Shown: positions 50,609 to 59,297, numbered from the stretch's first letter. The stretch is 64,000 bases of DNA from a virus (IMGVR_UViG_3300027816_000081:1-64000); one strand, 5' to 3'. Translations and numbers: made by a program. Notes: generated by a model not told the origin, from the letters alone.

Positions 50609-53600
50609 TTAGCCTGAAATCTCACCAGTGTTGAATACACGAACCGGAATGTAGATGAATTCAATTGCCTTAACAGGCTCAATTGCTACGTCTACCCAAA
50701 GCTCGTTTCTGTCAATACGGGCTGGTGTGTTGTTTGACTCGTCGCAGACTACGAGATAGTCATAAATACCTCTCTTAGCTACAAGGTCAACCATCAATGT
50801 CTCAATGACACCTGAGATTTCTTGTCTTGTCAATGCATCATTTGGTTCGAAGACGAACGGTCTTGCTGCAATTGTCAATTGGCGACGAATATAAGCGATA
50901 AGTCTTGCAACGTTAATTCTGTCAAGTGCTGACTGTGAATTGAAGCTTGACTTGTTACCATAGTTCAATAGTCCGTTTCCAGTGAAGAAGACAAGTGGGT
51001 TAATCTGATTCGTGTACAATACGTCACGAATTCCGATTCTTGTCTTAATGACTTGGAATTCACCGGTTGCTGCGTCAATGTATCCGATGCTTGTAGCATT
51101 GTCAATGACACCGCGGCGAGTACCAGCTGGTGCGAACCAAGGATACGCAATATTGTCGTTACGTAGCATAGTTCTGATCATCATGTGTGATGGGGGAACT
51201 GCTACAAGATTACCTGACAAGTCTGGGGCGATTCCTGATGGATAGAATAGACCCATATAAGTGTCACGAGTTACAAGACCATCTTCACCGGTTGAAGTTG
51301 CACCAGCGGCATTAGTTGCCCAAGCCTGAATGTCAGTAGCACTATCTGCTAGTCTCATTGGTGTATCACCAATGATGAATCCAGTCTGTCCTCTATCGTT
51401 GTTGAGTACAACCATGTTAGGCTGTAGTTCAGGATAGTTAGGAGTTGCGAGCATGTTGAATGCGTTATCTTCGTCACGAATTGCAGTATTGGTGTCGATA
51501 GCTGCACGCATTGCCTGAACAACCATCGCTCTCTGAGCCTTGCGACCCATATAAGGTGCACCATTTGACTGTAGCCCGCTTACTGATACCCATGCATCCT
51601 TTTCAGTTGGAAGCACTTCATCTGGGAATCTGTCAGCATTAAAGTAATTAGTGCGATACTGCTTAACATTGTAGCCAGAACGACGAGTATTAAACAATAG
51701 CATACCTACTGGATATAGATTAGCATTAGGTGCATCAACATCTAGGTAATTGCTTGTTAGTAAGCTTACGATTGATGGAATAGGATCATTTGCAGGATTT
51801 GTTGTGCCGTTAGTTGCCCAACGTGCATCTGCAAAGACGATACCTGATGAACTAGTTTGGTCGCTATTATCAATGCGAACCCACTTGTCAGTGCCGTCTA
51901 CTGATTGCCAACGATTGATGATTGGATAGTTTTCAAGATCACTTACGTCAATCCAAATATCACCGTATACAAGAGCAGTACCGTCTGACTGTAGTGTTGG
52001 CTCACTTGCACTTACGAGTGGACCGTTAGGATCAGTTGCATTGACACCTGATGGTAGTGGGAAACCATTGCTATCGTAATCAGCATTGCGATATCCTCTC
52101 CAACCTGCAGTTGTTTTAACCATGATATCAACTTCATCTACTACTGAGTAGAACCAGTTGGTTAAATTATCAGGTGATGAAACTGGTGCACCTTCATTAG
52201 CAGTCATGTCAAACTCTACCCAGTTTGAAAGCTGAGTCTGATACATAGGAGCAGCAGTCCCACTTACTACAGTAACTCCGGTCACTACGCCGGTGTTTAC
52301 AGAAACTACTTTAACTACCAAATCGTTAGCAGGAGTAGCCCCTCCCAACTGAGTACCGCTGATTGTTACTGTATCTCCGACTACGTAGCCTGAACCACCA
52401 TTCGGGAAAGTATTTGGGTTAACATAGTATTTTTGATACCCTACCTGTACATTCAATGACAAACTGCTACCCACACCGCTAGTTGAAGTTTGGGTTGGCT
52501 GGAAGCTAGTAGTAAAGCTAGGACCTTCTTTGACACCGACTGTTGATCCGATTACAAATCCTGCATCTTCAATCAAACCTGAACTTACACCAGTAGAATC
52601 ATCAAAATCACTTAAAATAATTACACCGCCAGTAGTGTGAGTTAGCTGGATAGCATCCGCATCTGTTAGAGTCGCTGTGGTGTAAGGAATAGCAGAAGCG
52701 TTCCATGCATTGACAAAATCTGTTGCGTCGGTATTATCTCCCAAAGCCATGGTGTAGACTCCGTAGCTGGCGCTTCCGGGAATAGAAACTAAAACTCTTA
52801 AAGTGTACGAGCCATTAGTGAATGATGGGTTAGATACACTACCGGTGATAATAGTAGGTCCGGTTGCAATTCTTTCCCAGTAATATAGGGGAGGATCGTT
52901 ATCAATAGCAACAGGATCAAGATTGTATGCATATTGTGTATAAACTGTTCCGGCTGGAATGTTTTGACCGCCGGTTGAGTCTAATGCACTAATTGCAGCT
53001 ACGTCAGAGGTAGCATATGATACTGTCTTAGGAACCCAGTTAAGTGTTACCGCATCCCATTCTGAAACAACAGTGTTTAAACCTGATCCTGCTGAACCAA
53101 CCTTAATCCATACTGAACCGGTTGGTCTAGGATATGTCTGTCCAGTTTGCCATAATGGCTGGAATGCAGAAGTACCATATGAGAAACCGGGCTGTGAATA
53201 CACACCTGAGGAAATTCCCAAATCAGCTAAAATAGTGCCGGTTCCTGAAATTCCTAATCTATAAGGTACGTTATTACTTAGTGTTGAAGCATTTTGTGTA
53301 GAGAACAGTTGAAGCTTTCCACCAACAACCGCGGCTGAAAGATAATCATAGTTCAATGCATTGATCTGAGATACCAAATTAGCTACAGTATTATCTGGGC
53401 CTGCAGGAACAGTGATGGTTGGTCCTACTGCATTGTTAATAAGGATAGTTAACGTATTACCGGCTGTCAATGTAGAAGGAGCGTTAGTTCCTTGTACAGT
53501 TGGCCATGAAGCTAACCATGCTTGAGATCCGATTGATACCCAATTGTTTGCAGTGTTCTTGTAGAAGAATTGAACTGCACTTGCAGCAGTTGGGAAATCG

Positions 53601-54178
53601 TAAGTTGGAATTGCATTAACTGCATAGTCACCGGGGATACCCAAGCTCTGAACTGGATAACCGCCACTTAAGAACGTTGGATCAGTAATTACAATAGGAG
53701 TCTTCAAGTTAAACTGACCAGTTACTGAGTCAAACTCATTGATTCCCCAAGTTGAAGTTGTTGTATCAAGCCAGTAAGCTCCGGCTGCTGGATTTCCAGT
53801 TGGTCTTGATGTTTGACCAACTAGACTTGCAAGATCAATGTCGGCTCTCAAGCAGAATACTCTGTTGGTGATTCCCAATGCAGAATATGCAGCTAGCAAA
53901 CCATACTCGTTCAATTCATATCCCTGAATTGGAGTACCATTTGATGTAGAATAGAAGAACGGGTTACCGTATAGAGTAACAAGGTCACGCTGACTGGTTA
54001 CTTGGAATAGCTTGCCTGCATTAGCGGCAGTTGTACCCTGAGCAATACCTGTACCAGTTGGGTTAGCTTTATTCTCTGCGGTTGCTAGAAGAATAAAGGG
54101 AATAGAGTTTGTCGGTGCTGGAAGGTATTGAGATTCGTCAATTACTGTAACTTCTACACCTGGAGATGCTAGTGCCAT
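50609..54178 (-). CDS. 18: Contractile tail sheath protein (T4 gp18), enlarged
   Basis: 1189 residues against 659 in T4. The N-terminal PGVEVTVIDESQYLPAPTNS and the C-terminal core are family-typical: YPWFAPAGTRRGVIDNATSI, VLYTNQINPLVFF, NVARLIAYIRRQL, LWVDVAIEPVKAIEFIYIPV. The middle (about 150-720) is expanded with beta-rich, Thr/Ser/Gly-rich segments and several WVSIGSQAWLA or WVKIGSAGSG-like modules. These probably decorate the outside of the sheath. The ATG is preceded by AAAAGGAAAAAT. Confidence 0.95.
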   Translation of the reverse strand: MALASPGVEVTVIDESQYLPAPTNSIPFILLATAENKANPTGTGIAQGTTAANAGKLFQVTSQRDLVTLYGNPFFYSTSNGTPIQGYELNEYGLLAAYSALGITNRVFCLRADIDLASLVGQTSRPTGNPAAGAYWLDTTTSTWGINEFDSVTGQFNLKTPIVITDPTFLSGGYPVQSLGIPGDYAVNAIPTYDFPTAASAVQFFYKNTANNWVSIGSQAWLASWPTVQGTNAPSTLTAGNTLTILINNAVGPTITVPAGPDNTVANLVSQINALNYDYLSAAVVGGKLQLFSTQNASTLSNNVPYRLGISGTGTILADLGISSGVYSQPGFSYGTSAFQPLWQTGQTYPRPTGSVWIKVGSAGSGLNTVVSEWDAVTLNWVPKTVSYATSDVAAISALDSTGGQNIPAGTVYTQYAYNLDPVAIDNDPPLYYWERIATGPTIITGSVSNPSFTNGSYTLRVLVSIPGSASYGVYTMALGDNTDATDFVNAWNASAIPYTTATLTDADAIQLTHTTGGVIILSDFDDSTGVSSGLIEDAGFVIGSTVGVKEGPSFTTSFQPTQTSTSGVGSSLSLNVQVGYQKYYVNPNTFPNGGSGYVVGDTVTISGTQLGGATPANDLVVKVVSVNTGVVTGVTVVSGTAAPMYQTQLSNWVEFDMTANEGAPVSSPDNLTNWFYSVVDEVDIMVKTTAGWRGYRNADYDSNGFPLPSGVNATDPNGPLVSASEPTLQSDGTALVYGDIWIDVSDLENYPIINRWQSVDGTDKWVRIDNSDQTSSSGIVFADARWATNGTTNPANDPIPSIVSLLTSNYLDVDAPNANLYPVGMLLFNTRRSGYNVKQYRTNYFNADRFPDEVLPTEKDAWVSVSGLQSNGAPYMGRKAQRAMVVQAMRAAIDTNTAIRDEDNAFNMLATPNYPELQPNMVVLNNDRGQTGFIIGDTPMRLADSATDIQAWATNAAGATSTGEDGLVTRDTYMGLFYPSGIAPDLSGNLVAVPPSHMMIRTMLRNDNIAYPWFAPAGTRRGVIDNATSIGYIDAATGEFQVIKTRIGIRDVLYTNQINPLVFFTGNGLLNYGNKSSFNSQSALDRINVARLIAYIRRQLTIAARPFVFEPNDALTRQEISGVIETLMVDLVAKRGIYDYLVVCDESNNTPARIDRNELWVDVAIEPVKAIEFIYIPVRVFNTGEISG

Positions 54179-54219
54179 ATTATTTTTCCTTTTGTATGAT
54201 TATGAGGTTTACCACCTAC

Positions 54220-54239
54220 CTTGATATATACATATCAAG
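54220..54239. promoter_or_regulatory. Perfect 8-bp inverted repeat upstream of the sheath gene
   Basis: CTTGATAT-ATAC-ATATCAAG in the 141-base divergent region between the sheath (-) and the HNH-like (+) genes. It could be an operator for both or a leader hairpin. A CTAAATAC box for the sheath lies at 54250-54257. Confidence 0.4.
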
Positions 54240-54306
54240 ATTCTAATGAGTATTTAGTTTATAAATCAAAAAACTTGGTTTAACCGAACCTTTAAAGGTA
54301 TAAATG

Positions 54307-54315
54307 CATAAATAA
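54307..54315 (+). promoter_or_regulatory. Late promoter CATAAATAA, leaderless spacing
   Basis: CATAAATAATATTATG on the plus strand; the octamer ends 5 bases before the ATG at 54320. A second TATAAATG lies just upstream at 54299-54306. Confidence 0.6.
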
Positions 54316-54319
54316 TATT

Positions 54320-54670
54320 ATGCTTAAGCGACCTATCTGTAGTAGTTGTAATAAGAATTACAGAGCAATCAATTATATCCGTAACGGAAAAACTTACTAT
54401 CGCAGCATATGTGATAGCTGTGGTAAGAAGAAGGCTAAGAAAAAGCCACTAAGACCAAACTGGGAGAAGGCTGGATATAAAAAAAAGCCGCACTGTGATT
54501 TGTGCGGCTTCAAGAGTTTGTATCCTAGTCAAATGACCGTCTTTCATATTGACGGCGATCTTAACAATGTTGCTTTCAATAATCTGAGGACTATCTGCCT
54601 TAACTGCGTTGAAGTAGTCAAGAAGAAAGAAGTCACTTGGAAGAGGGGCGACTTAACGGTTGATTATTGA
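54320..54670 (+). CDS. Zinc-ribbon HNH-like protein
   Basis: 116 residues with two CxxC pairs in the first half (PICSSCNKNY, SICDSCGKKK). A C-terminal HNH-like part follows: PHCDLCGFKSLYP, VFHIDGDLNNVAFNNLRTIC and LNCVEV. The first catalytic His of typical HNH nucleases appears here as FHIDGD, so activity is plausible. It is an isolated plus-strand gene whose end overlaps the convergent gp1 gene by 18 bases, which is typical of a mobile nuclease or late insertion. Confidence 0.7.
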   Translation: MLKRPICSSCNKNYRAINYIRNGKTYYRSICDSCGKKKAKKKPLRPNWEKAGYKKKPHCDLCGFKSLYPSQMTVFHIDGDLNNVAFNNLRTICLNCVEVVKKKEVTWKRGDLTVDY

Positions 54671-55288
54671 TTCTATCTGCTTATGTAGATGGTCAATCGT
54701 ATCGTTGTTGTCTAAGTCATAATCATATGCTATACCCACGCTGCTATACTCACTGGCGTGTACTCCATACTCATTTTCCAAAACAGCTTTAAGATTGTCC
54801 TTAACTATACTATTTGGTGTATGGTTAAACAATGCGGCTGTAGACAACCATTCAGGTTCTTCGCCGCGATGAGTTCGCATAGTGATACCACCTGCATTCT
54901 TAATGGCGACTAACTCGTTGGCAAAACGACAATCAGTAATAACGATATCGTCCTTGATATTTCGTAGTCTATTCTCTACGCTAGCAACCCAAATGTCATT
55001 GTGAAAGCTTTTACGAGCAACATCTGTTCCCCATTGCTGTAGTACCCAGCGGGGAGTAAGATGAGGGATATTAAGACGCTCTGCCCACCAAACGTCAACT
55101 TCCTCTCGCCATTCTCGGCTTGCTTTAGTTGAACCCTCAAGAAGTTCTCGGTCCCAATTGAAAATGACTGCAACCGCATCCTTCAATGCGCCCGCAAAAC
55201 TCATTCTCTTGAAACCATGAAAAGTGCAAAGATAGTCTGCGGCAGTGTCCTTGCCCGACCCGATTAGTCCTGTAATTCCTATAATCAT
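54653..55288 (-). CDS. 1: Deoxynucleoside monophosphate kinase (T4 gp1)
   Basis: 211 residues from the ATG at 55288 (MIIGITGLIGSGKDTAADYL). Longer frames up to 55342 run into the promoter. Walker A is GLIGSGKD. The pattern FAGALKDAVAVIF, TPRWVLQQWGTDVAR, DIWVASVENRL and DIVITDCRFANEL follows T4 gp1. It converts dNMPs to dNDPs for phage DNA synthesis. Confidence 0.93.
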   Translation of the reverse strand: MIIGITGLIGSGKDTAADYLCTFHGFKRMSFAGALKDAVAVIFNWDRELLEGSTKASREWREEVDVWWAERLNIPHLTPRWVLQQWGTDVARKSFHNDIWVASVENRLRNIKDDIVITDCRFANELVAIKNAGGITMRTHRGEEPEWLSTAALFNHTPNSIVKDNLKAVLENEYGVHASEYSSVGIAYDYDLDNNDTIDHLHKQIESIINR

Positions 55289-55294
55289 TCTTAT

Positions 55295-55323
55295 ACTATA
55301 ACATAAGAATATTAGATTGTCAA
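55295..55323 (-). promoter_or_regulatory. Sigma70-type promoter of gp1, leaderless spacing
   Basis: TTGACA at 55318-55323, a 17-base spacer and TATAGT at 55295-55300 on the minus strand. Six bases later is the ATG at 55288, so the normal +1 is the A of the ATG. Confidence 0.75.
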
Positions 55324-55326
55324 GCC

Positions 55327-56112
55327 TTATCCTTGAATCCAAGTTAGTGGTTGTGAATAATCCTGATACTTACGTAGATCGTCAATCAATCTTTCTTGCT
55401 CGGCTTTAGATTCAGCCTTCATAGCAGAACCATTCAAACTTGTGCCGCCGCCTGGGCCTGCAATAGTTCCAAACTTTTCACGAGCTTCACCGATGATGCC
55501 CTTCAGAACAGCAAGAGTATAATCACCAATCCAAACACCTGCACCAGGATCCTGAATAAGTTCAATTTCAGGACGCTGGATATCAGCCCAGATAAGAATG
55601 CGTTCACCTGAACCCTTGAAGTCACGAACCACTTTCAGTAGTTTGGTTACTGGGTTAAACGTGTAAGTTACATAACCACCAAACATACGTGCTGCAAGTT
55701 CAACATAACCGGCATAGAAGTCGTATGTAGCCATACCGCCTGTATAGTTATAGTTCAACAGGTAAGTGTTCAGAATGGCACTAGAGAACGGATCAAACGC
55801 AGTAGAGCTAGGTCCAGTTTCAAGACCTACTGTTCTACGGAATAATGCACGAACGTTGATAAACTCTTCTGGCAGTGTGTACTCATACACGTTCTTCTCA
55901 ACACGCATAAGGGTATAACTTTCAATCGTTGCGTTCTGCGCTCTTTGACGATAAAGCTTTACTGCATAGTTGTATGCAGCTTCGTAATGGTCTGGATCAA
56001 GTTCAAGATCAATGATATCGCCGCCCAAACGTAAACGAAGGTTCTCAAAGAGACCTTCCTTAAGCTGTGTTAGGTCGTAGTTAGTTGGTGTTGCTAGTGG
56101 GTCTGCTGCCAT
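55327..56112 (-). CDS. 13: Neck protein (T4 gp13)
   Basis: 261 residues. LGGDIIDLELDPDHYEAAYN, YAVKLYRQRAQNATIESYTL, YEYTLPEEFINVRALFRR and VWIGDYTLAVLKGIIGEARE followed by EKFGTIAGPGGGTSLNG match the gp13 pattern of cyanomyoviruses. It forms the head-to-tail connector with gp14. A GATAAATAA box and AGGAAAC site precede it. Confidence 0.92.
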   Translation of the reverse strand: MAADPLATPTNYDLTQLKEGLFENLRLRLGGDIIDLELDPDHYEAAYNYAVKLYRQRAQNATIESYTLMRVEKNVYEYTLPEEFINVRALFRRTVGLETGPSSTAFDPFSSAILNTYLLNYNYTGGMATYDFYAGYVELAARMFGGYVTYTFNPVTKLLKVVRDFKGSGERILIWADIQRPEIELIQDPGAGVWIGDYTLAVLKGIIGEAREKFGTIAGPGGGTSLNGSAMKAESKAEQERLIDDLRKYQDYSQPLTWIQG

Positions 56113-56130
56113 AATCGTTTCCTGTTAAAG

Positions 56131-56139
56131 TTATTTATC
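56131..56139 (-). promoter_or_regulatory. Late promoter GATAAATAA for gp13
   Basis: GATAAATAA on the minus strand, 18 bases before the ATG at 56112, with AGGAAAC in the leader. Confidence 0.65.
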
Positions 56140-56175
56140 AGGAAACGTCATGACCTTTATTCTCTTTTAGGGTTA

Positions 56176-56415
56176 CTAAAGCTTAAAAGCTTCCTTCTCC
56201 TTAGTCTGCACACAGTTGACCACATCCTGAACAGTGTATAGATTTTCCGCTTCATCGTCGGTAATGGAAATATTGAACGTTTCTTCAAGCGTCATTACTA
56301 ATTCAATAACGTCAAGATCGTCGCCGCCCAAATCATCTACTAGGTGGTCCTGATCGCTGACTAGATCAACCCCGAAGTGTTCAGCAACAACTTTTGAAAT
56401 TACAGGGCAACTCAT
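56176..56415 (-). CDS. Acyl-carrier-like protein lacking the phosphopantetheine Ser
   Basis: 79 residues with the acidic four-helix ACP pattern. HLVDDLGGDDLDVIELVMTL aligns with the E. coli AcpP segment around LGADSLDTVELVM. The Ser that carries phosphopantetheine is Asp here, from codon GAC at about residue 32. The remaining helix (EETFNISITDDEAENLYTVQ) is normal. It therefore cannot carry an acyl chain in the standard way. It overlaps the mazG start by one base. Confidence 0.85.
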   Translation of the reverse strand: MSCPVISKVVAEHFGVDLVSDQDHLVDDLGGDDLDVIELVMTLEETFNISITDDEAENLYTVQDVVNCVQTKEKEAFKL

Positions 56416-56828
56416 TATAGATCGCCCTCTTTGCGGTTTTCGCTGTAGTGAGCATCAAACTTACCACCCGGATAGCGTGACTGTAGCTTGTCTACGTTTT
56501 CAGCAAGCACTTCATTAGGGTCAAGTCCGAGTGCGTTACAAGCATTAGCCCAGTACCAAGCAATGTCGCCCAGTTCACGCTTCATATGGAAGATGTTGTC
56601 CTCATTGAGAGGTTTGCCCTGGAAGAGGATCTTCTTAACGATTTCTTCAAACTCGCCACCTTCACTGCCGAGTCCAGTGCTTGCTGTCATTAGTAACGCA
56701 ATATTGACGTTACTAGAAGCATCAAGCTCCTTAAGGCGTTCAATGAGGGCAGCTAGGTCCTTACTCTGATCACTGCATACAGTGAGGACGAAGTCTGCGT
56801 ACTTGTTTAGATCAATTTGGGTTGTCAT
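56415..56828 (-). CDS. mazG: MazG-like nucleotide pyrophosphohydrolase
   Basis: 137 residues of the all-alpha NTP pyrophosphatase superfamily. GSEGGEFEEIVKKILFQGKP and MKRELGDIAWYWANACNALG carry the EExxE...ExxD metal motif. MazG is a frequent auxiliary gene in marine phages and may hydrolyse dNTPs or alter alarmone levels. It is coupled to the ACP-like gene and 11 bases from the next. Confidence 0.88.
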   Translation of the reverse strand: MTTQIDLNKYADFVLTVCSDQSKDLAALIERLKELDASSNVNIALLMTASTGLGSEGGEFEEIVKKILFQGKPLNEDNIFHMKRELGDIAWYWANACNALGLDPNEVLAENVDKLQSRYPGGKFDAHYSENRKEGDL

Positions 56829-56839
56829 ATATTTTCCTT

Positions 56840-58000
56840 TTAGAATGCCTTAAGAATGATCATATCAGCGTTGAAGCGACCATTAGGTACAGCCTCAACA
56901 GCCTTGATCTCCTTGAAATACTTACGAGCAGCAGGCTTACTACCCATCAGTGCCTTAATCTGTTCAACGGGCTTGCGAAGCGTCTTAACACCCGATTCCT
57001 TCTTGTCAAAGCCAATCACAGTGTTACCCTTAACCATCAGGCACTTGCTATAATCGTCTGCGACATAGTGATGCATCTTGCGCTTCTTAGTGTCATAGAC
57101 CCAAGCTTCGGTGCTCTCATGAAGCTTAACGGGGCTTAGACCAGTCAATTCAAGCTTGAGTGCATCATCCTTGAACGACTTGCAGTGCTTAAGCTTAGCA
57201 ACGACACGCTCGACCGGAACAGCCTTCTTAGCACGGGGCTTCTTCACAGTCTTCTTGAGTGCGATGTATCCATTCAGTTCTGCAACGATTTCTTCAATCA
57301 GCTTGATAGCATAGCGCATTTGCAGCTTGCCAATGTTAGAGTATGCTTCGTTAAGCTGTTCATCTTTGCCTGCCTGGGCTTCACGAAATTCATCAAGAAG
57401 ATGGCCCCAACGCTTAATCGCAGCAGCGATATGCTGGGGAAGAACGTTGCGCTTTTCAAGAGCAGACATTGCACGACGGTTGAGATTGAAGTCCTTAGGA
57501 TACTTAGCGTCAATGAATTCGTCCCAAATCAGTTCAATGTCGCTAAGGGCCTCGTCAGCCTTTTCACGCATTACTTCCTGAATGTTGACGACCTTTTTGG
57601 GCTTTTCTTCGCCGTCAGTTTCTTCCTTCTTAGCCTTGAGTTCTGCACCTTCGGCAGCAAGACCTTCAACCCACTTCACAATGCCAGTCTTGTAGTTGTC
57701 AGGGATAATGTCAGGATTGACTTCAAGCAAATGTGCAGTGGTAGCCCAATGACTATGCATATCAACCTTCCAGTCGGGAAGACGATTGATCTTAGTCAAG
57801 TAGTCCTTAGGGAAATTCTTCTTGATGTATTCCTTGACCTTAGTACCGCAATCCTTGCGCTCAAGATCATAGTGGACAAAGAACCTTGCCTTTTCCCAAT
57901 TGTCTGTAGGCACCAAGCTAAAACGGTTAACGCCACGACGAGGGGCACGGACAGTCTTCTTAGAAGCTTTAGCTTTAATGAGGGCGGGGCGACGAGCCAT
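56840..58000 (-). CDS. Conserved hypothetical protein
   Basis: 386 residues with a basic N-terminus (MARRPALIKAKASKKTVRAP). A helical middle (about 115-245) includes VNIQEVMREKADEALSDIEL and IWDEFIDAKYPKDFNLNRRA. A C-terminal domain (HESTEAWVYDTKKRKMHHYV, CLMVKGNTVIGFDKKES) follows. I recall long proteins of this design from T4-like marine phages but no function. It is driven by its own sigma70-type promoter, so it is probably early. Confidence 0.65.
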   Translation of the reverse strand: MARRPALIKAKASKKTVRAPRRGVNRFSLVPTDNWEKARFFVHYDLERKDCGTKVKEYIKKNFPKDYLTKINRLPDWKVDMHSHWATTAHLLEVNPDIIPDNYKTGIVKWVEGLAAEGAELKAKKEETDGEEKPKKVVNIQEVMREKADEALSDIELIWDEFIDAKYPKDFNLNRRAMSALEKRNVLPQHIAAAIKRWGHLLDEFREAQAGKDEQLNEAYSNIGKLQMRYAIKLIEEIVAELNGYIALKKTVKKPRAKKAVPVERVVAKLKHCKSFKDDALKLELTGLSPVKLHESTEAWVYDTKKRKMHHYVADDYSKCLMVKGNTVIGFDKKESGVKTLRKPVEQIKALMGSKPAARKYFKEIKAVEAVPNGRFNADMIILKAF

Positions 58001-58031
58001 GTTTATCTCCTGAATTTCAGATTACTTATAC

Positions 58032-58060
58032 ACTATACAATAGCCATAGGTAATTGTCAA
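58032..58060 (-). promoter_or_regulatory. Sigma70-type promoter
   Basis: TTGACA at 58055-58060, a 17-base spacer and TATAGT at 58032-58037 on the minus strand. The leader has CAGGAGAT before the ATG at 58000. Confidence 0.75.
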
Positions 58061-58068
58061 CCAAAAAA

Positions 58069-58446
58069 TTACCTAATTTTGATTTCATGTAGTGGTTTGC
58101 GCCCGCTAAACATACAGACACCTTTTTCACGAGTTAGGTCTGCTGCATTTTGCGGGTTACTGTCCCACATGGCAAACAAATCTTCATTGGTGATACCGTC
58201 TTCACAATCCATGGCGTAGATTTCATAGTGGCGGCCGGGATTGAATCGTGCCCTAAGTTGCATGGACATAAGGATATCGTCAAGTGGATTCTTGCCCGGC
58301 TTATCACCCTTGAGAATATTCCAAGTATCAAACTTATCTTGTTCTTCATACTGTGTGATTGGCACGATGGCTTCAATTCCATACTGATTCCACATGAAGA
58401 GGTATGCGTTAGTAGTCATAGTTGCTTCCGTCACCGGCAGTTCCAT
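58069..58446 (-). CDS. Conserved hypothetical protein
   Basis: 125 residues. MTTNAYLFMWNQYGIEAIVP near residue 10 and ARFNPGRHYEIYAMDCEDGI and LFAMWDSNPQNAADLTREKG are shared with small T4-like phage proteins that I recall without function. The start at 58446 is supported by a TAATG overlap with the previous stop; an internal ATG at 58419 is also possible. Confidence 0.65.
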   Translation of the reverse strand: MELPVTEATMTTNAYLFMWNQYGIEAIVPITQYEEQDKFDTWNILKGDKPGKNPLDDILMSMQLRARFNPGRHYEIYAMDCEDGITNEDLFAMWDSNPQNAADLTREKGVCMFSGRKPLHEIKIR

Positions 58447-58805
58447 TATCCAAAAATCTTCCGCTGTTCGGAATCATCGCCGTGGGTGAAATCGTAGTCA
58501 TTCAACAGGCGGAGCTTCTGCCTCTGCAGGTCGTTGATTTCTTCGGCCTGCTTTAAAACCTCACCCATCCGCTCAACGAGACTCTTAAGATCGTGAAGGC
58601 TTGCAGGAAGATCAATCTCGGTTGCACCTTCTGCGTGGGTGCGAGTGCGAAGATAACCCTTATACTTGGTTTCCGGTTCAAATAGTCGGTTTACTTCGTC
58701 CTTAAAGAAGGGGAGGTAGCGTGTGATATACTCAGCCTTTTCATCAATCATATGATTGAGAACCTTGAACGCAGACGATTCTATGATTTCTTGTTCGGTC
58801 ATCAA
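58446..58805 (-). CDS. Hypothetical helical protein
   Basis: 119 residues, starting with two Met after AAGGAG. It is helical and charged (FKVLNHMIDEKAEYITRYLP, HDLKSLVERMGEVLKQAEEI, NDLQRQKLRLLNDY). No family is recognised. It is translationally coupled to the following gene and has a strong sigma70-type promoter. Confidence 0.65.
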   Translation of the reverse strand: MMTEQEIIESSAFKVLNHMIDEKAEYITRYLPFFKDEVNRLFEPETKYKGYLRTRTHAEGATEIDLPASLHDLKSLVERMGEVLKQAEEINDLQRQKLRLLNDYDFTHGDDSEQRKIFG

Positions 58806-58826
58806 TTGTCTCCTTGCTATAATCTT

Positions 58827-58855
58827 GTTATAGCATTTTGGGTAACCGTTGTCAA
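58827..58855 (-). promoter_or_regulatory. Sigma70-type promoter
   Basis: TTGACA at 58850-58855, a 17-base spacer and TATAAC at 58827-58832 on the minus strand. The leader of about 20 bases contains CAAGGAG. Confidence 0.75.
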
Positions 58856-58859
58856 CCGA

Positions 58860-59297
58860 TTAATGAACTATTTTTCTTGCTGAATTCTTTTGGTTGGAAA
58901 AATCGTTGTTCATTACTGACTTTTTACCATGGCAGAGTTTACAAATGGTGTCTACGTTCTCCGGAACATTATTGAAATGGTCTCCGTCAAGATGCTCTAA
59001 ATCCAATGCATTGAGCATGTCTAGATTTTTCCACGACTTTGATGGTACGGGGCATTTCCAACCCAGCCGGCCATCTGCGTTTTCACAGTATTCTTTTTTG
59101 TGAATCGTAATGCCCGCCATCGCCGGGCCAAAAAACCCAGTCGTTCTAGCTTTATAGCAAGTTCCGCATTCTGATTTGATAGACCAATTTTTCCAATCTC
59201 TAACCATCACCGGCCGAATGCATCCAGGATTGATACAAGTGGGCAGAGAATAACCTTCGCTAAAGAATTTTTCCTTCATTTGCGGGCCTAGTTTCAT
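58860..59297 (-). CDS. HNH endonuclease-like zinc protein
   Basis: 145 residues with Cys pairs CINPGCIRP and CGTCYKARTTG. An HNH-like core follows: LDLEHLDGDHFNNVPENVDT and ICKLCHGKKS, where EHLDGD and N-H occupy the catalytic positions. It resembles HNH proteins common in T4-like aquatic phages. It is probably a free-standing homing-type nuclease, although no intron is visible. Confidence 0.78.
   Translation of the reverse strand: MKLGPQMKEKFFSEGYSLPTCINPGCIRPVMVRDWKNWSIKSECGTCYKARTTGFFGPAMAGITIHKKEYCENADGRLGWKCPVPSKSWKNLDMLNALDLEHLDGDHFNNVPENVDTICKLCHGKKSVMNNDFSNQKNSARKIVH

Noticed and set aside
55288-55342. Longer N-terminus for gp1
   Set aside because: It reads through the TTGACA-17-TATAGT promoter, and the Walker-A-bearing MIIGITGL start is typical of the family.
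56822-58219. Long plus-strand frames opposite the 386-residue gene
   Set aside because: Antisense to a gene that has its own promoter, ribosome site and sensible protein; no start signals of their own.
54320-59297. Group I intron near the HNH-like genes
   Set aside because: Flanking genes gp18, gp1, gp13 and others are uninterrupted and no split coding frame is seen.
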